From Planctomycetaceae bacterium (lineage in GTDB: Bacteria; Planctomycetota; Planctomycetia; Pirellulales; Thermoguttaceae): DNA of 64,000 nucleotides. Both the position numbers and the translations under genes were made by a program. Position 1 is the stretch's first letter, and each line of letters starts with the position of its first letter. Below, one piece after another: positions 9,683 to 18,321 of this stretch. The stretch lies in the NCBI GenBank assembly GCA_012719125.1, contig JAAYAY010000068.1:58335-122334 (forward strand), in the 5' to 3' direction. The notes beneath the pieces are model-generated. The model saw nothing but the letters and a program-made list of their open reading frames with translations. It did no database searches and had not been told where the DNA came from.

Positions 9683-10191
9683 TGGCTCCTCCATCTGGCC
9701 GCCAGTTCGGAACGATCCAGCAGTTCCGCAACGTAGTAGCGCTTCAGGTATTCGGCGATCAGAGGCTGGACCCGCTCGAAGACGAGATTGCCGACATGGT
9801 AGACCGGCCAGAACAACCAGATCCCGAGCATCAGGCTCCCGAATACGACCGTGTTGTCGAGGGCCGTCCAGGGAACGAGGGGAATGTCGTAGAACCAGGC
9901 CAAGGCCGGTTGCAGCGTCTCGTGAGTCAAAAATCCGCAGCCGATTCGATGGGCCAGTGGATCGGTCCAGCCGCTCAACCAGGAGAACAGCAGCGCCCCC
10001 AGCATGCCCGTTGCCAGGTTCACGCGGGTTCCCAGCAGAATCATCGAAAGAACCACTGCCGTGAGATTGCCCTTGGGAGCCAATCCGATCATCATCCCGA
10101 TCGCAAACCCCAGGGCCAGTTGTCGCGGCGTATCGGCGGCGGCAATTCCCTGTACGAGATATCGAATTGGCCGGATCCAGCGAATCAACAT
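9679..10191 (-). CDS. TIGR03546 family (DUF2062-like) membrane protein
   Basis: A 170-residue protein with three to four hydrophobic segments (LALGFAIGMMIGLAPKGN, AVVLSMILLG, GMLGALLFSWLSG, VVFGSLMLGIWLFWPVYH). The GFAIGMMIGLAPKGN stretch is the hallmark of the DUF2062-related TIGR03546 family, known as the partner of TIGR03545. A GGGAGAAAG site precedes ATG 10191. Stop and start of the two genes overlap by four bases, so translation is probably coupled. Function is unknown. The divergent gap to the next gene contains only a repeat. Confidence 0.85.
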   Translation of the reverse strand: MLIRWIRPIRYLVQGIAAADTPRQLALGFAIGMMIGLAPKGNLTAVVLSMILLGTRVNLATGMLGALLFSWLSGWTDPLAHRIGCGFLTHETLQPALAWFYDIPLVPWTALDNTVVFGSLMLGIWLFWPVYHVGNLVFERVQPLIAEYLKRYYVAELLDRSELAARWRSQ

Positions 10192-10388
10192 GCTTTCTCC
10201 CCTTTATTCCCCCTCGAATCGGATGGGCGCACAGTCTTCCCCGTCATCAAATTCGGATCGACCGTCATAACCGGTACACTTTAGCTGTTTTTCCGAAATG
10301 ACCCACAATGGCACCCCTAAGAGTGGGATGACCCTTGGTTTTCCCTGGCCGAGACTCGAAGTATCATGAGAGTGGTGGCAAGGTAGTT

Positions 10389-10436
10389 GGTGCGTGCTAT
10401 TGTGAAGACTGGGTGCGGGCTTGACCCGCTTTGGGT
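10389..10436. repeat. Dispersed repeat, third copy of the GTGAAGACTGGG family
   Basis: The stretch containing TTGTGAAGACTGGG and GCGGGCTTGACCCGCTTTGG is a shorter version of repeats at ~46505-46566 and ~49957-50020. It includes the small palindrome GCGGGCTTGACCCGC. It lies just upstream of the zinc-ribbon gene start and may form part of its leader. Confidence 0.55.
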
Positions 10437-10460
10437 GAGTCGTCTCTTCCGGTGGGTCTC

Positions 10461-12665
10461 ATGACGGTTGTTGTTCGCTGCAAACGATGCGGCAAAGAGC
10501 TGCGGGCGCAGGACCGCTACGCCGGTATGCCCACCCGTTGCCCCCGCTGTGACACGATCAATCAACTCCCGTCGCTCCCTTCAACCGGTGCTCCCAAGAA
10601 GGCTGTGCCGAGCGAGAAGCCACGACCGGGAACGGACCGGGCGGGGCGGGAAACTCCGCCAGACATCTGCAAGATCTGCGGCAAACTGATCCGCGGGAAG
10701 GCGGAGCGTTTCACCGACGTGCACGGAGCCGTTTACCACCTGCGCTGTTATCAAGAGCAGGTAGGCGACGTTCCCGAAGATGTGTGCCGCATATGCGGCA
10801 AGCGGTTCCAGACTGCCAGAGAACGAGTCAAGGACGTTCTCGGGTTCTACTACCACCGCGCGTGTTACCAGAAGGAGCTCGAACGACAGAGACTTGCCGC
10901 CGGCCCCGAGAGTTCGAATACGGATTCTGCCCCCTCTGTCGAAGAACAGCCCAAGTCCTTGCCAGAGACTAAGCCCGACCGCAAACTCCCCGAAGACGAC
11001 GACTGGGATCTGACTCCCGAAGCTGGAGACGACTGGAATCTGGATGGGGAAGTCGACGAGGGCTGGATGCGCCCTGACCCGGAAGAACTGGAACTGAAGG
11101 AGGAGGCGGAGACTCCATCGCCTCCAAGTCCGGTTGCCAAACCGGCCGCAGGACCGCCGGAGAAGCCGAATGTGTCGGTGCCCGGCGATCGCTCGCCCGG
11201 AAAGCCTCAGCCGGATTCGAGCCCTGTCCAGGCCAGTTCCCCAGCCAAGGCACCCAGCCCGCCAACCGAGAAGCAGGCTCCCCCTCCTGTGTCCAAGGCA
11301 CCTCAGTCGTCGGTCCGTCCGGCGGGAGCGAAGCCAAGTCGACCTGCACCCGCGTCCGCAGGACCGGTGCCACCATCGGCAACCAGCAAGGGGCTGGCGG
11401 GAGCCCCCTCCTCACAACCGTCCAAAGGAGCCGGGGATTCGAACGCGGCTGGGCCACCCGCACCGTCTGGACCCGCACCGTCTGGAACTGCCGCCGGGAA
11501 GCCAGAAACGCCCCGGAAATCGAAGCCTCTCCGGCGAGCGAAGCCCATTAAGGAACGTCCCGCTCCCGCGGCAACTCTGCCGGACGGTCTGGAACTGCTC
11601 CCCGACAAACCGGTCAAGCTGCCCGACGGGCTGGAACTCCTTCCGGACAAGCCGGTCAAGCTACCGGACGGACTGGAACTTCTTTCCGGACCAGCCCAGG
11701 CCGGCGTCGTCGAAGGTTTGGAGATTCTGGGCGACGGCCCGGCCATTCCGACGGCCAAGACGGTCGCCGGTCCAACTGCGTCTGCGTCACCCGTGCCGAC
11801 CGCAACGATCGTTCACACCGATGGATCGCTTCTCGGCGGGGCCGGCACGCTGGACGAACTGGTGCCGGTGGCGGCCCCTTACCAACCCTCGCAAGGCGAC
11901 CCGTTCGGGCCCGTGCCGGGCGCTGCCAGTCCGTTCGACTCACCGAATCTCGCCTACCCTGCCGCGATGGGACCGGCCCGGCGCAGGACCGACAATTCGA
12001 TTCCGAAATGGCTTTGGGTGGTGATGGGGCTGGGCGTGGGGGTCGTCGTGCTCATGCTGGTGGCCTCGGTCGTCAGCGTGATGCTTGAATCCGGCAATCG
12101 CAACGAGCCGGTGGCCAGGTCCGAGTCGCCGGAGTCCGACGATGGGGAGACGTCGTCTTGGCAGGACGACGAGGAGTCGCCGGATGAAGATTGGCGGTCG
12201 GCTGCTCCGTCAAACAGTTCCGCGGAAAGCGAAGTGCCGCCCGATTCGAGGCTTGCCGAGAATCAGAGAAGGCGGCAGAGCTTCAGTGAGAGGGATGCCG
12301 GCGAATTCGCAGAGAAAGTGTTCTCCTTCGTAATTGGCCTTGGCATTTCGGCTCTGCTGCTTCGCCTGGCGTGCAGCGTGTGTGGAGAGAAGGATGTCCC
12401 GGTTGCTAAGATCCTGCTAGCGATCGTTATTCAGGCCGTCGTCGGAACCGTGCTGGGTTTGGTCTTTCTGGGGTTCAGAGGCATATCAACTCCGACCGTG
12501 CCTTTTCTCGTGGCGTTCATCGCGTCGGTCACAATCATTCACTTCTCCCTTCCAACCTCGGTCTTCCGAGCGGTTGGGATTGCGATCCTGCAGATCGTCA
12601 TGATTGTGGCGATCAGCTTTCTGGTCAGCGCGATCCTCGTCGTACTTGCGGTGCTGTTTCGCTAG
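10461..12665 (+). CDS. Zinc-ribbon / LIM-like, Pro-Ala-rich membrane protein
   Basis: A 734-residue protein. Residues 7-30 form a zinc ribbon (Cys7, Cys10, Cys27, Cys30). Two LIM-like metal-binding units follow at ~68-150 (CKICGK...VYHLRCY and CRICGK...YYHRACY). A long acidic and then Pro/Ala/Ser-rich disordered region includes three near-identical tandem copies of a LPDGLELLPDKPVK-type 14-residue repeat around residues 374-415. At the C-terminus there is one membrane segment (KWLWVVMGLGVGVVVLMLVA), a charged linker and four more hydrophobic segments. The ATG at 10461 puts the zinc ribbon at the extreme N-terminus, as in other planctomycete zinc-ribbon membrane proteins; a TTG at 10431 is also in frame. 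No defined function; a cytoplasmic metal-binding adaptor tethered to the membrane is an inference. Confidence 0.8.
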   Translation: MTVVVRCKRCGKELRAQDRYAGMPTRCPRCDTINQLPSLPSTGAPKKAVPSEKPRPGTDRAGRETPPDICKICGKLIRGKAERFTDVHGAVYHLRCYQEQVGDVPEDVCRICGKRFQTARERVKDVLGFYYHRACYQKELERQRLAAGPESSNTDSAPSVEEQPKSLPETKPDRKLPEDDDWDLTPEAGDDWNLDGEVDEGWMRPDPEELELKEEAETPSPPSPVAKPAAGPPEKPNVSVPGDRSPGKPQPDSSPVQASSPAKAPSPPTEKQAPPPVSKAPQSSVRPAGAKPSRPAPASAGPVPPSATSKGLAGAPSSQPSKGAGDSNAAGPPAPSGPAPSGTAAGKPETPRKSKPLRRAKPIKERPAPAATLPDGLELLPDKPVKLPDGLELLPDKPVKLPDGLELLSGPAQAGVVEGLEILGDGPAIPTAKTVAGPTASASPVPTATIVHTDGSLLGGAGTLDELVPVAAPYQPSQGDPFGPVPGAASPFDSPNLAYPAAMGPARRRTDNSIPKWLWVVMGLGVGVVVLMLVASVVSVMLESGNRNEPVARSESPESDDGETSSWQDDEESPDEDWRSAAPSNSSAESEVPPDSRLAENQRRRQSFSERDAGEFAEKVFSFVIGLGISALLLRLACSVCGEKDVPVAKILLAIVIQAVVGTVLGLVFLGFRGISTPTVPFLVAFIASVTIIHFSLPTSVFRAVGIAILQIVMIVAISFLVSAILVVLAVLFR

Positions 12666-12724
12666 CAGCGCAGGCATATCTCACGATGATCGTTGCGGGG
12701 ACTGCGTCGATGCCTTGGACCGCA

Positions 12725-13492
12725 TCACGGTTCTTCTTCCTCGGGGATCCCCTCGAAGGAGATCTCCACCCCTTCCAGTTGTCTGCTCCATCGGCGGCGA
12801 TATGTGTGAACGGCGCGCGCGATTGCCGGCTGTGCCGAATGGGTCGACAGTAGTTGACGTACAATCAGAAACGGCCACAGGACAGGTATCAGGCATAGTA
12901 TCGAGAACGACGGACGGCAATGGGCCTTCCAGTTGACCTCGTTCCAATACGCCTCAACACCTTCTCGCAGCAGTTCGAGCCTGGCCTGTTGAGCATCGTC
13001 TTCGTTGAGTCCCTCCAGAACCCGTTCAAACGCTTCAACGGGCAAGAAGAACCGGTTGCCGTTTATGATCGACGCCGCCGATGGGAAATTCGGGTGGAAG
13101 CCGCCGTTCGCCGCGCCTGGTTCTTGTGCAGGTCCATTTTGGGGGCGGGGTATGGGACGATCAGGCCACCGCCTGTCATGTTCCTGTACTGCCGCTTCAG
13201 CTTTCTGCTTCAGTTCTTCGATGCTCCTGAAATTGCCGTCGAGCCGGTCAAGTTGCCTCTTCAAGGCGAGCAGATCACGATTCATGAACAGAAATGAGGC
13301 GACAATCGCCGCCGGTATGTACCAGAGCAGGTGATATTCGGACACGAGGGCCATCCGGGTTGCGGCCAGTCCGATGGTGGCCGAGACGACCAGGCAGATA
13401 CGGAACTCGCGGTGGCGCGTGTCAGCCAGGTTCATCAAACCCACCGCTGCCGCCACGACAACTGCCGACATGATCCATACGAAGAAACCCAC
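12725..13492 (-). CDS. Membrane protein of unknown function (255 aa)
   Basis: GTG start with AGGAG six bases upstream. Three N-terminal hydrophobic segments (FVWIMSAVVVAAAVGLMNL, FRICLVVSATIGLAA, YIPAAIVASFLFM) lead into a charged coiled-coil region (LKRQLDRLDGNFRSIEELKQ), a Pro-rich linker, and a last hydrophobic segment (FSILCLIPVLWPFLIV) near residue 200. It is the last gene after DUF58, 78 bases downstream of that stop, so it probably belongs to the same leftward operon. No family recognised. Confidence 0.7.
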   Translation of the reverse strand: MGFFVWIMSAVVVAAAVGLMNLADTRHREFRICLVVSATIGLAATRMALVSEYHLLWYIPAAIVASFLFMNRDLLALKRQLDRLDGNFRSIEELKQKAEAAVQEHDRRWPDRPIPRPQNGPAQEPGAANGGFHPNFPSAASIINGNRFFLPVEAFERVLEGLNEDDAQQARLELLREGVEAYWNEVNWKAHCRPSFSILCLIPVLWPFLIVRQLLSTHSAQPAIARAVHTYRRRWSRQLEGVEISFEGIPEEEEP

Positions 13493-13570
13493 GGCGAACT
13501 CCTCACACGATGGATGGCGGGGTTGTGCTCGTTAGAGCATTGGAAGAGGATTGCACGTCACGGTGTCCAT

Positions 13571-14962
13571 TCACAGCAGGTGCCTCGCCTTCACCTCCAG
13601 GTAGCGGTTAATCAGCGGCGCCGTCATGTCTTCTGGAAACACGTCGAGCATCATCGCCCCTTTGCCGGCCATGTCGGTAAGCACCTGTTGCCGCCAGGCG
13701 AGAATGTCGGCCGCGGCGGCCGCACGCCAGAGCTCGTGGCCGACGGGGAGTTCCACGTCGACGGCGTCGAACAGGCGGTGATCCCGCAGGAGCACGCCGA
13801 GGGGCAAATGGCGCCCGGCCAGGTTGGTCAGATACCGTTCCACCTGGTTGGCGTTCACTTCGTCGATCACGTTGGTGATGAGCACGACGAGCGACCGTTT
13901 TCGGGCGTGGGTCGCCAAGTAGCGAAAGGCCTGGTCGTAGCGGGATTCCACGCGGCGGGGAAAGCGGTTGAAGCAGGCGTGGAGCAAGCGGTTCATCTGG
14001 GTCATTCCGGCCCGGGCGGGAACGAACCCGTGGATCTCGTCGGAGAAGCAGCAGAGGCCCACCGTGTCGGACTGCCGCAGGGCCACCCAACTGAGCATGA
14101 GCATGGCGTTGAAGGCATGGTCGAGAAGACTCAAGCCCAACGCCGTGTTCGTCATCATTCGCCCGCAGTCGATCAGGAAGATCACCCGCTGGCTGCGCGT
14201 GGCCTGGTAGTCCTTGACGGTCAGCTTCCGCCGTCGGGCCGTGGCTCGCCAATCGATGTGTTTGTAGTTGTCGTCGAGCGTGTAGTCGCGGAGCCGTTCG
14301 AAGTCGTGGTCCTGCCCTATCCGCCGGGTGCGGCGAACGCCGAGCTGGCTCAGACGATTGGTGCGGGCCAGGACGGCGTACTGGCTGAGTTGCTGCATAT
14401 CGGGATAGACGTTCACTTGCGACGACTCGGCGTAGCGCATCAGCTTCCGCCAGAGCTTCCAGCGACTGCTTGCCCGGAGATAGACTTCGGCAAGTTCGAA
14501 AGCTCCGCGCCGGCCCGGACGCAGGACGTATTTCAGTTCCACCCGGCTCCTCGGTGGCAGTTCGATCGAATCGAACTCGACCGGGTCGGGCTGCAGGACG
14601 GGATCGACGTCGTCGCGCAGACCGACCAGATGGCCTCGCTGCGACTGGTTGACCAGCCACAGGCGGACGCGATGTGGCTTGGCCAGCGAGGCAACCCGGC
14701 CCATTTCGCGAGCCACCTCGAAATCGCGGCGACGTGGCAGTGTGGCCAGATCGATCGCCGCGACGATGAGAATTGCGAGATCGATGAGGAGGGCGACGAC
14801 GAGCATGGCCGGAGTGATCAGCAAGGCGAGCGTCGCCACGGCCGGCAGGAATACCAGTCGAACGAGCAGGCGGTCGGGAAATATCCGCCCCGCGGCCGCC
14901 AGCAGGGCCAGCGGCGCCACCAGCGCCAGGATCTTCAGAAAGGCCAGCGTTAGGGGAGTCAA
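13571..14962 (-). CDS. DUF58 domain protein (MoxR partner)
   Basis: A 463-residue protein with two N-terminal membrane helices (~residues 5-65) and a beta-rich middle. The DUF58 core motif DFERLRDYTLDDNYKHIDW with ATARRRKLTVKDY lies around residues 225-260, followed by a von Willebrand factor A-like region (VIFLIDCGRMM). DUF58 proteins are the regular companions of MoxR-type AAA+ ATPases and are thought to be chaperone or metal-insertion targets or adaptors at the membrane. The start is TTG, overlapping the TGA stop of the MoxR gene by four bases, which indicates tight coupling. Confidence 0.9.
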   Translation of the reverse strand: MTPLTLAFLKILALVAPLALLAAAGRIFPDRLLVRLVFLPAVATLALLITPAMLVVALLIDLAILIVAAIDLATLPRRRDFEVAREMGRVASLAKPHRVRLWLVNQSQRGHLVGLRDDVDPVLQPDPVEFDSIELPPRSRVELKYVLRPGRRGAFELAEVYLRASSRWKLWRKLMRYAESSQVNVYPDMQQLSQYAVLARTNRLSQLGVRRTRRIGQDHDFERLRDYTLDDNYKHIDWRATARRRKLTVKDYQATRSQRVIFLIDCGRMMTNTALGLSLLDHAFNAMLMLSWVALRQSDTVGLCCFSDEIHGFVPARAGMTQMNRLLHACFNRFPRRVESRYDQAFRYLATHARKRSLVVLITNVIDEVNANQVERYLTNLAGRHLPLGVLLRDHRLFDAVDVELPVGHELWRAAAAADILAWRQQVLTDMAGKGAMMLDVFPEDMTAPLINRYLEVKARHLL

Positions 14963-16032
14963 AGCCGGGGCACCTCCACGCTGCGAAGCATTTCGCTCAG
15001 GACTTCATCCACGTTGCGACCCTCCACCTCCGCTTCGGCCGTCAGGATCACCCGATGGCGCATGGCGGGCAGGGCCAACTCGACCACGTCGTCGGGCACC
15101 GCGTAGTCGCGTCCCCGGAAGGCCGCCAGGGTGCGCGCCCCCTGCATCAGGGCCAGGCCCGCCCGGGGCGAAGCCCCCATGTGGAAATAGGGCCACTCGC
15201 GGGTGAGACGCACGATCGAGTTCACGTAGGCGACCAGCTTCGGATCGATGTGGACCTTACTGGTCTGGCGCGTCATCTCCACGATCTCCTGCGGCGACGA
15301 TATCGTTTCCAACTCGGCCAGGCGCTGATCGAGGTCGTCCTGCGTGCTGTGCATCATGAGGATCTTGGCCTCTTCCTCGGCCGCCGGATAGTCGACCAGC
15401 AGCTTGAACATGAACCGGTCCAACTGAGCCTCGGGCAGGTTGTAGGTTCCCTCGGCTTCGATCGGGTTTTGGGTGGCCATCACCAGGAAGGGACGCTCGA
15501 TCTTGTGGCTCGTCCGTTCGACGGTTACCCGGTACTCCTGCATGATCTCCAGCAGGGCCGCGTGGGTTTTGGCGGGCGAGCGGTTGATTTCGTCGGCCAG
15601 CAGGAGCTGGGTGAACACGGGTCCCGGGCGGAAGCGGAACTCTTGCGTCTTCATGTCGAAGATCGGCGCGCCGGTAATGTCCGACGGCATCAGGTCGGCG
15701 GTGAACTGGATCCGCCCGAACTCGCACCCGAGCACGCGGCCGAGCGTCCGCACGAAGAGCGTCTTTCCCAGGCCTGGCACGCTTTCGATCAGCACGTGCC
15801 CGTTGGAGAACAACGCCACGAGCGTCCCCAGCACGAGTTCATCCTGCCCGACGAACAGCTTGCCGATCTCGGCCGTCACGCGATCGAAAAGGAGTCGCGT
15901 CGGCGAGGGCGGTCCGCCGTCGATCACCGGTTCTGTGGCAGGCGGCGCGCCGACAATCGGTTCGGCGGGCACTAGTTGCGGCTTCGATTCGAGGTCGGAA
16001 GGGGCAAACGGATCAAAAGGCGAATCAGGCAT
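14959..16032 (-). CDS. MoxR-type AAA+ ATPase
   Basis: A 357-residue ATPase. A Pro-rich N-terminal tail of ~45 residues precedes the AAA+ core: Walker A VPGLGKTLFV, Walker B LLLADEINRSPAKTHAALLE, sensor region VMATQNPIEAEGTYNLPEAQLDRF. A helical lid follows with the family stretch ASPRAGLALMQGARTLA. MoxR ATPases act as chaperones that mature or activate partners containing VWA domains; here the partners are likely DUF58 and the other operon products. It forms the seventh-to-last link of an RDD-to-DUF58 operon common in planctomycetes. Confidence 0.95.
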   Translation of the reverse strand: MPDSPFDPFAPSDLESKPQLVPAEPIVGAPPATEPVIDGGPPSPTRLLFDRVTAEIGKLFVGQDELVLGTLVALFSNGHVLIESVPGLGKTLFVRTLGRVLGCEFGRIQFTADLMPSDITGAPIFDMKTQEFRFRPGPVFTQLLLADEINRSPAKTHAALLEIMQEYRVTVERTSHKIERPFLVMATQNPIEAEGTYNLPEAQLDRFMFKLLVDYPAAEEEAKILMMHSTQDDLDQRLAELETISSPQEIVEMTRQTSKVHIDPKLVAYVNSIVRLTREWPYFHMGASPRAGLALMQGARTLAAFRGRDYAVPDDVVELALPAMRHRVILTAEAEVEGRNVDEVLSEMLRSVEVPRL

Positions 16033-16113
16033 GGGGAGTAACCATAGGTGTTGATGTGAAGACGGTGATTGTGTCGGCGTTATTCAGAGTGAACCGGGTG
16101 AATTGCGGAAGGG

Positions 16114-16262
16114 GTGGAGTGGGGCAGGTGGAATGATGGAATGATGGATTGCCCAAGCCAGCGGATTCTGACGCTGCCCCACGATACCACGATGCCACCA
16201 TTCCAGTATTCCATTATTCCAACATTCCATCATTCCGCTGTTCCACCGTTCCATCATTCCAC
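16114..16262. repeat. ATTCCA/TGGAAT simple-repeat cluster
   Basis: Between the DUF4350 stop and the MoxR start lies a degenerate array of the hexamer-to-octamer ATTCCATC. Two copies read as TGGAATGATGG near 16131-16148 and about eight in the opposite sense from 16198 to 16262. The two senses can pair, forming a branched hairpin inside the operon transcript. The repeat runs into the last codons of the DUF4350 gene. Confidence 0.7.
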
Positions 16263-17531
16263 CTTCAGGGAGTCGGAATCGCGTGCCGAGGTCGCGCCCG
16301 TCGTCCGCGGAGCGATGTCGATCCGAGCGACCTGCCGATAGTGCTGCAGCCGCGAGTGGGCGAAGGCCGTATCGCCCGTACGTTCCAGCAGTCTGGCGAC
16401 AGCGTCGATATGCAGCCCAAAATCGGAGGAAGACTCCGATTCACGTTTGACAGGCCGGCCGAAGATCGGATACCGCCAGAAACAGAGCAGCACTCCCAGC
16501 AGGCAGACGTGCAGCATGATCCAGTTGGTAGGCCAGACGTGAAAGACCTGGAATCCCAGCGAGGGACCGAAGGACGGATCTTTGTTCGAGGTCTTCTCGC
16601 CGAAGAGGTCGAATTCCAGGAAGGCGATCGTCTGGGGCGGCGGGCCGATCTGGTCGATCAGCTTGCCCGCCAATCGCCGGTGTTCGTGAACCGAGAGCGG
16701 GGCATTCAGCAGAAACGACCCGTTCGCCACCACGATCAACTGGCTTTTCCGAACGGGCCGCCGAAAGACAATGGCGTCTCCTTCCGAAGCGAGCAACACT
16801 TCCGCGTCGGGGGGAGACGCCAGTCGCGTGTTCAATTCCATGGAGACCTTGGCAGGGTCGATTCCCTCGAGCCAGGCGGGATCGCCCTCCAGGGCGGTGA
16901 TCTTCCGGTGCCGGTGCTGCCCGTCCAGGGTGAACCAGTCGTGGTCGGTTGATTTGGGCAGGGCCTTGACCGACTGCCCGAAGTCGCTTCGCGCCTTCTT
17001 GCGGCGACGGCCGATTTCTCGCTGTTCCTCGATCGGCAGGTTGCCGAGGCCGACATTTTCCCAGTACCAGGCCTCGGCGTCGAAGTGGCGTCCCACATAG
17101 ATGAGGGTACGGTTCGGCTGGGCTTTCAGCCAGCGTTCCAGCCAGTGCTGCACGTCGCGGCTGGGTGGATCGACGTCGTCGGGGAACCAGACGATGCAGT
17201 CCGCCCGTTTGTCAAGCCGAGGTGACAACACCGGCCAGGAAAAGACCGTGTGCCCCCGAGCCTCGCACATCTCCCCGAAGACGGCCGTGCCGTTCACGCT
17301 GGCAAACACCGTCGGCCCGTTCCGCCGACCATAATCGTTCTGCAATTCCGACACGCCGCAACCGGTCATAAAGACAAGCAGGGTGATCACCAACCACCGA
17401 ATCGCCGCGTGGGACACAGCCAGCACTGCTTGCAAGCAAGCAGTGGCACACAGCATCCTGATCCTGACCCCCGAACCCTGAACGCTGACAACCCCACCTG
17501 ACCCCTGAACCCTGAACCCTGTCCCCTTCAT
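16254..17531 (-). CDS. DUF4350 domain lipoprotein-like membrane protein
   Basis: The core resembles DUF4350: DCIVWFPDDVDPPSRDVQHWLERWL, LIYVGRHFDAEAWYW, then LIVVANGSFLLNAPLSVHEHRRLAGKL, and a C-terminal membrane segment (WIMLHVCLLGVLLCFWRYPIFG). A lipobox-like LVFMTGCG follows a hydrophobic stretch at ~residues 44-58. The ATG at 17531 overlaps the DUF4129 stop by four bases, but the first ~38 codons consist of dispersed repeat sequence. A GTG at 17417 or ATG at 17456 would give a more normal signal peptide. I infer that the repeats were inserted between the original coupled start and the signal peptide. The protein likely acts with MoxR/DUF58. Confidence 0.8.
   Translation of the reverse strand: MKGTGFRVQGSGGVVSVQGSGVRIRMLCATACLQAVLAVSHAAIRWLVITLLVFMTGCGVSELQNDYGRRNGPTVFASVNGTAVFGEMCEARGHTVFSWPVLSPRLDKRADCIVWFPDDVDPPSRDVQHWLERWLKAQPNRTLIYVGRHFDAEAWYWENVGLGNLPIEEQREIGRRRKKARSDFGQSVKALPKSTDHDWFTLDGQHRHRKITALEGDPAWLEGIDPAKVSMELNTRLASPPDAEVLLASEGDAIVFRRPVRKSQLIVVANGSFLLNAPLSVHEHRRLAGKLIDQIGPPPQTIAFLEFDLFGEKTSNKDPSFGPSLGFQVFHVWPTNWIMLHVCLLGVLLCFWRYPIFGRPVKRESESSSDFGLHIDAVARLLERTGDTAFAHSRLQHYRQVARIDIAPRTTGATSARDSDSLKVE
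17424..17526. repeat. Two dispersed repeats at the DUF4129/DUF4350 junction
   Basis: A 9-bp-stem palindrome lies at 17424-17445 (CACTGCTTG-caag-CAAGCAGTG). Next to it, 17474-17526 is an array of the heptamer-like unit CCCTGAA/CCTGACC (five to six copies). Both lie within the 5' coding part of the DUF4350 gene if translation starts at the coupled ATG. Confidence 0.75.
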
Positions 17532-18229
17532 CGCGATGCCCCCCCGGCGGCCAACGCCTCGAATTCACCCAGCCGGTTCCAGCAACGCTCGAATCGTTCC
17601 TGGCCGATCGATCGGCCGCCGAAGAATACGTCTTCGAAGGCCACGATCGTGTCGGCCAGAATCCGCTTGATCGTGTCTCGCCGCCCCAACTCGCGGAGGT
17701 ATTGCCGGTTCGTCTTGCCCCGCGTAAGGCGGATGAGGAAGTTCTTGTCGAGGTACACCAGTTGGTGACTGAACAGGTAGACAATGGCCTCGTTGAAATT
17801 GCCCTCCTGGTAATGCCGCTGAGCGGCCTCGAGCAAGCGAGTCCGCTGCCGGACCGGCTCGGGAAGCGCCTCGATCCGGCGCCGCTCCTCCTCGGGCGAC
17901 TGGCCCTGCGGCGACAGCAGGTCCTCCGTCTCCTTGTTGCGTTTCAGGAACGCACGGATCAGGAACCACACCAGCAAGCCCAGCAAGAGAACGATGAGCC
18001 CCCAGAAGAGCCAGTAGAGCCAATCGAACGAGAAGTTCACAGGGCCGAAGTTGAGCCAGCTCCAGTCCCAAGGTTCGACGATGTCCACCGGCTGGAGGCC
18101 GTCGTTCTTTGAGTCGTACCACGGATAACGTCCCCAGTGCGAAAGCGCATCCCGTCCCGCTTCGACCGAGTCGTCCGACTCCGCCGCTCGAAGGACCACC
18201 GCACCGACGACATGAAAAGGAAAAGACAT
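17528..18229 (-). CDS. DUF4129 domain membrane protein
   Basis: A 233-residue protein starting MSFPFHVVGAVV (ATG 18229; a TTG at 18244 is also in frame). The N-terminal region carries an AESDDSVEAGRDAL segment and WDWSWLNFGPVNFSF, then a strong membrane helix (FWGLIVLLLGLLVWFLI, ~residues 75-95). A cytosolic helical DUF4129 domain follows (ALPEPVRQRTRLLEAAQRHYQEGNFNEAIVYLF with LTRGKTNRQYLREL). DUF4129 proteins lie in transglutaminase/MoxR-type operons. The 92-base gap to the upstream membrane gene is the largest break at the front of this operon. Confidence 0.88.
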   Translation of the reverse strand: MSFPFHVVGAVVLRAAESDDSVEAGRDALSHWGRYPWYDSKNDGLQPVDIVEPWDWSWLNFGPVNFSFDWLYWLFWGLIVLLLGLLVWFLIRAFLKRNKETEDLLSPQGQSPEEERRRIEALPEPVRQRTRLLEAAQRHYQEGNFNEAIVYLFSHQLVYLDKNFLIRLTRGKTNRQYLRELGRRDTIKRILADTIVAFEDVFFGGRSIGQERFERCWNRLGEFEALAAGGASR

Positions 18230-18321
18230 CGCGCTGTTGATCAATGACTCAGCCGCCGCATTCCGCTATTTGCCTGACAACCCTTGTCTTGTTTTCCATC
18301 CCCGGCCGCTCCCTGCCCGAT

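Noticed and set aside
17424..17445. CACTGCTTG palindrome as operator for the DUF4350 gene
   Set aside because: It lies within the coupled coding start and next to another dispersed repeat; mobile repeat is simpler.
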